This document shows, piece after piece, positions 60,965 to 64,000 of a stretch of DNA of 64,000 nt. Source of the stretch: Geosiphon pyriformis (Eukaryota > Glomeromycota > Glomeromycetes > Archaeosporales > Geosiphonaceae); the NCBI GenBank assembly GCA_016748015.1, contig JAAOMT010000226.1, forward strand, positions 248,001 through 312,000. The letters run 5' to 3'. Each line of letters starts with the position of its first letter. The stretch's first letter is position 1. The notes below the pieces were generated by a model. That model saw only the letters and a program-made list of their open reading frames with translations, made no database searches and was not told the DNA's origin. The position numbers and the translations under genes are program-made.

Positions 60965-61439
60965 CAATTTTATAATAATAATCTATGATTGGAAAATTAA
61001 TATCGAAATTCCAATTGCTGGTTTCAACCTAATTTAACACCATATCAACCAAATTATTTACCTATAATACAACAGCCAATCTATCAACCACCAATTTATC
61101 AGCTCTCTGTACTTGTCATTTATCAACCGCAGTCCCAACCCATTTATCAGCCACAGCCTTAGGTAATTTATTAATCCCAATAAATTCAAACACCACCACA
61201 GAACTTACCTCAAAATGAAACTAAAAGGCCAAGACTGACACAACAAAGCTAGAGATCATTAATAGTAGTCCATCAACTGATCCCCAGTTTCTTCATGCCA
61301 CCATCAGAATCTTGACAATAGAATTTGGGCACTAGGTACACCCAAAACCCGAATTCTCAGAACTATTTAAGTCTTCTGGTTATTCCAGAAAACATCACAT
61401 TCACTAAACCAGAAACCAACCAAAAGTCACTTACTAGCA

Positions 61440-61860
61440 ATATTTTACCAGCAACTATCTCCAACAATGGATCCCTAGCAGCTATTTTTTCTTTTAAATT
61501 AAAGGAACCAGTTGAAATGCCACTATTCAGTAAAGCCATCCTAGAATCAAAATCTATTACTGTGATATATACCAATGCTAAAGTTGATGGTTAGTACATT
61601 AAACTGATCTTAGACAATGGATTAGCTGGCAGCATTATTACATGACTATTCATGAACCAATTAGGTCACCAAGTTGATTGTGCTGCCAATGTGTGCATAA
61701 TTACTACTGATGGAGTGACCAAAACTCCGATTGGTGAAATAGACAACTTTCCATTTAAAGTCAACAACATCATAATACCAATTAAGGTATTGGTAATAGA
61801 AGCAACTCAATATCAGGCTCTTGTTAAAAATAACTAGCTGTTGAAAGCCAATGTCATGCT
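61440..61860 (+). pseudogene. Aspartic protease of Ty3 copy 2
   Basis: IKLILDNGLAGSIIT (61595-61642) contains the active-site triad as Asp-Asn-Gly; Ser or Thr is expected in the middle. Flap and C-terminal strand follow as NNIIIPIKVLVIEATQYQAL. TAG before YIKL, TGA after SIIT, and TAG and TGA near the end fall where Gln, Arg and Trp are expected. Confidence 0.82.
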
Positions 61861-62191
61861 CAACTGAAACACCCAAAAACTGCAACTCAGCCAGAACAGC
61901 TACCACACATATGTGTCAGCCATCTGTGGTCATTTTAAGACTACTTTCAACAACAAACTACTTATTGAATTAGAAGAAAAAGAAAGAAAACCTACCTGAG
62001 AAGTGTATCAAGTTTCCTGGGCCAACACTGAACACAATGAATTATTACCAGTACTTTCCTAGAACAATAAAAGGAAAGGTAAGAAAGAGAACACAACAGA
62101 AGAAAACACAACAACCAAAGAAATAACTAGTGGCTGGAAGAGATCCTATTCACATGAGCCATTAAAACAACTGCTACATATTCCACTCAAA

Positions 62192-62425
62192 TGCCAAGAT
62201 TGTGGCAAGAAACTTTCTTCCATGGGAGCTTGGATCACACCCAATAAAGATTACTAGATGCAAACCCACTATTACTACAAGCCATACTACCGAAAACAAT
62301 ATGGCTACTCAAAATGACAAAACAAGTAGAACAACAAACCATGTCTTGTTTGTGAGGAACAATTACTCAATAAAGAAATGTGGAACAACATTCCTGGGTG
62401 AAGAGGAACATGCGATGCTTCATGC
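62192..62425 (+). pseudogene. LIM-like zinc-binding module, Ty3 copy 2
   Basis: CQDCGKKLSSMGAWI opens the module (62192). HYYYKPYY follows with Tyr (TAC) where copy 1 has Cys at the first site. Then PCLVCEEQLLNKEMWN and finally GTCDASCQYT. The spacing CxxC ... HxxxC ... CxxC ... CxxxC resembles a LIM or related double zinc finger. Four stops (TAG, TGA, TAG, TGA) interrupt it, but the frame is that of Gag and protease. Function in the element unknown. Confidence 0.65.
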
Positions 62426-62535
62426 CAATACACGATCCTCATTAATAACTGGGTAAGTTGTGGAATGCCTATTACTGCCACCTAATACCAAATGATTTCT
62501 TGTTTGGATAATTACCTACACAACAATGTTACCAG

Positions 62536-63606
62536 TAGAATTTTAGCTAGTAATTAGCATAAAATTATCCTTATAATCCCTATAATTAATTAGTATATTA
62601 ATATTATTTCAAATTATCATTTATTATTTAATCAATTATTACATATTATGATTTAATTAAAATAATCTAATTAGTATAACAAAAAGTAGAATGATCAAAT
62701 TACACAATACTCTGAACTTTGTAACATTCTAAAATTCATCGAAATTTACAAAAATTCGCCGAAATTTATAAGAAATTTGCCGAAATTATGAATAGTTCAC
62801 TCAAATTAATCAATAGTTCAGCGAAATAACTTGTAGTTCATCAAAATTTGAGCAAAAAGAAAAAGTGCAAGTTTATAGACTAGTATTACAACAAGTTGTA
62901 TAAAAAAAGAGCTTTTTTCTTCAAGAAAATGTATCTTACTTTAGATTTATTACTTAGAACCATTCCTACATACACAAAGAGAAATAAATATCAAATAATT
63001 TGAAAAACCAAATTTTTTAATTATTGCACTTGGAAAATCCCCAAAACCCAATTAACATTTTGAAATTGATTAGCTACCAATTTCAGTAAACTGTTAGTGA
63101 CTCCAGACCTGGATAGAAAACGTTTCTCTTGATAAAATCCTATTTCTTTTACCTTTCTTTTATTTTTCTTTTCTTTTCTTATTACAATCATTAGAGTAGC
63201 CTACAGACAAGATTCCTGTAGAAGAGTTGACTTTCACAGCAAAATAACTACACATTTTTAGTGAGCTTTCAGATGAGCAATTCTTGGAAAAGAGTTGACA
63301 TTTACTACAATGTAACTACATAAAATAACTGGCAAGAAATTGGCCATTTCATTTATAAGCCCAGCAGTTTAAATTATAAGAGATAATTTGAAGATAAATT
63401 CAGTTATTGGAGGTTCAACTACTTCTAAAAAACGTGAATTTACAACCAACAGATAGTTACAACATTCAAGAAAAGAGACCAAAAACCTCCAGTAATATTT
63501 GGTGCTCTCTCACAAAAATAACACAGCAACAACAAATTCAAAGTGGTAACCACACCAGACACAACAACTTTAGAGTATCATCAGTTAATTTACACTCACT
63601 GCAAGC
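62536..63606 (+). mobile_element. 5' LTR and leader of a third retroelement (probable)
   Basis: After copy 2 ends, a new sequence begins. TGTAACATTC near 62721 is followed by repeated CGCCGAAATTTAT-like motifs. A leader runs to about 63606, including an open frame 63407-63634 whose end (SSVNLHSLQAKI) joins, after a 2-base frame change, to the Gag below. LTR borders not established. Confidence 0.45.
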
Positions 63607-63611
63607 AAAGA

Positions 63612-64000
63612 TTCAACATCCCAGACGGAATTGAAGTTGTCAAGAAATCAGTATACCAATATATTGAAAATTACATCAATAATTATCTTTTTAGAAATTA
63701 CAACATTTCAGAAGTTAGAAGCAACCTCTACAATAATCTAGTGCACTATTCACGATTGGAAACTAAAGACCTTAACAGTAAAACACTTGCCATCTACTTT
63801 CAAGAACTCAATTACAACATTATCAAATATTGTGAAGAAAAATACCCAGTACAGTCTAAATATTCTCTTAACTTTGAATCAAAAACAGAAACAAGCAACA
63901 AAGGCAAACAAAAAGTAAAACAATACTCAAGAACCACTCCAAACACTCCAATATTACCAAAGACAACTGCCAAACACTTGCAAACACCTGAACAAAGAAT
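63612..64000 (+). pseudogene. Gag of the third retroelement, cut by the window edge
   Basis: Open for 129 codons to the window end: FNIPDGIEVVKKSVYQYIEN, NNYLFRNYNISEVRSNLYNN, LAIYFQELNYNIIKYCEEKY, then a Lys/Thr/Pro-rich tail. I recognise it as a Gag type frequent in Rhizophagus retroelements. No stop in this part, so it is the youngest-looking element here. The reading frame is offset from the upstream leader frame. Confidence 0.7.

Larger units (their letters stand above)
58754..62535 (+). mobile_element. Ty3/Gypsy LTR retrotransposon copy 2, 3'-truncated
   Basis: Leader, Gag, zinc knuckle, protease and LIM-like module are present. Homology to copy 1 stops near 62535, before ribbon, dUTPase and RT. 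From 59483 to 62456 all coding blocks lie in one frame, broken only by nonsense codons, so Gag and Pol were one continuous frame in the ancestor. It is much less decayed than copy 1. Confidence 0.85.

Overview
The window reads as nuclear DNA of an AT-rich filamentous fungus, most likely an arbuscular mycorrhizal fungus (Glomeromycotina, Rhizophagus-like). The reasons are the very low GC content, genes split by short GT-AG introns, a fungal seven-helix receptor with a long Ser/Asn-rich tail, a class-3 lipase, multi-exon orphan genes present in several eroded copies, and Ty3/Gypsy elements whose Gag and Pol resemble families I associate with Rhizophagus. The lineage call is recognition plus inference; no search was run.

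Layout. From 1 to about 20.4 kb the sequence is mostly intergenic and crowded with microsatellites. It holds one convincing small spliced gene (11.0-11.75 kb, minus, with a GC-AG intron), a few possible coding exons, an assembly gap inside homopolymers (10.08 kb) and one copy of a SINE-like repeat (3.24 kb). From 20.4 to 25 kb is an AT desert with a second SINE-like copy (21.9 kb) and a GC-richer islet (22.7 kb). The best gene is a five-exon GPCR at 27.57-29.91 kb. At 33.19-34.15 kb lies a broken class-3 lipase (minus). It abuts a seven-exon orphan gene (34.16-36.09 kb, plus) whose spliced frame is intact. Rearranged, decayed inverted relatives of that gene fill 36.5-38.3 kb.

From 38.3 to 49.4 kb there are relics: an unidentified ORF remnant, a Tc1/mariner transposase, a fragment of a secreted Gly/Asn-rich protein, a spliced orphan gene (45.0-45.8 kb, minus) sharing a motif pattern with the 34-36 kb gene, a coiled-coil fragment and several tandem repeats.

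From 49.4 kb to the end is a block of related Ty3/Gypsy elements. Copy 1 (49.4-58.75 kb) is heavily decayed and split by a 1.0-kb fragment that includes inverted LTR-like sequence. Copy 2 (58.75-62.5 kb) is joined to it through one LTR and stops before reverse transcriptase. A third element begins near 62.7 kb and runs off the window. Domain order, combining copies 1 and 2, is Gag with CCHC knuckle, aspartic protease, LIM-like zinc-binding module, CxxC/CxxC ribbon, dUTPase, reverse transcriptase, RNase H, integrase. The zinc modules and dUTPase between protease and RT are the most interesting content of the window. The elements are damaged mainly by C-to-T and G-to-A changes that create stop codons and turn catalytic Asp into Asn, as repeat-induced mutation or 5-methylcytosine deamination would do.
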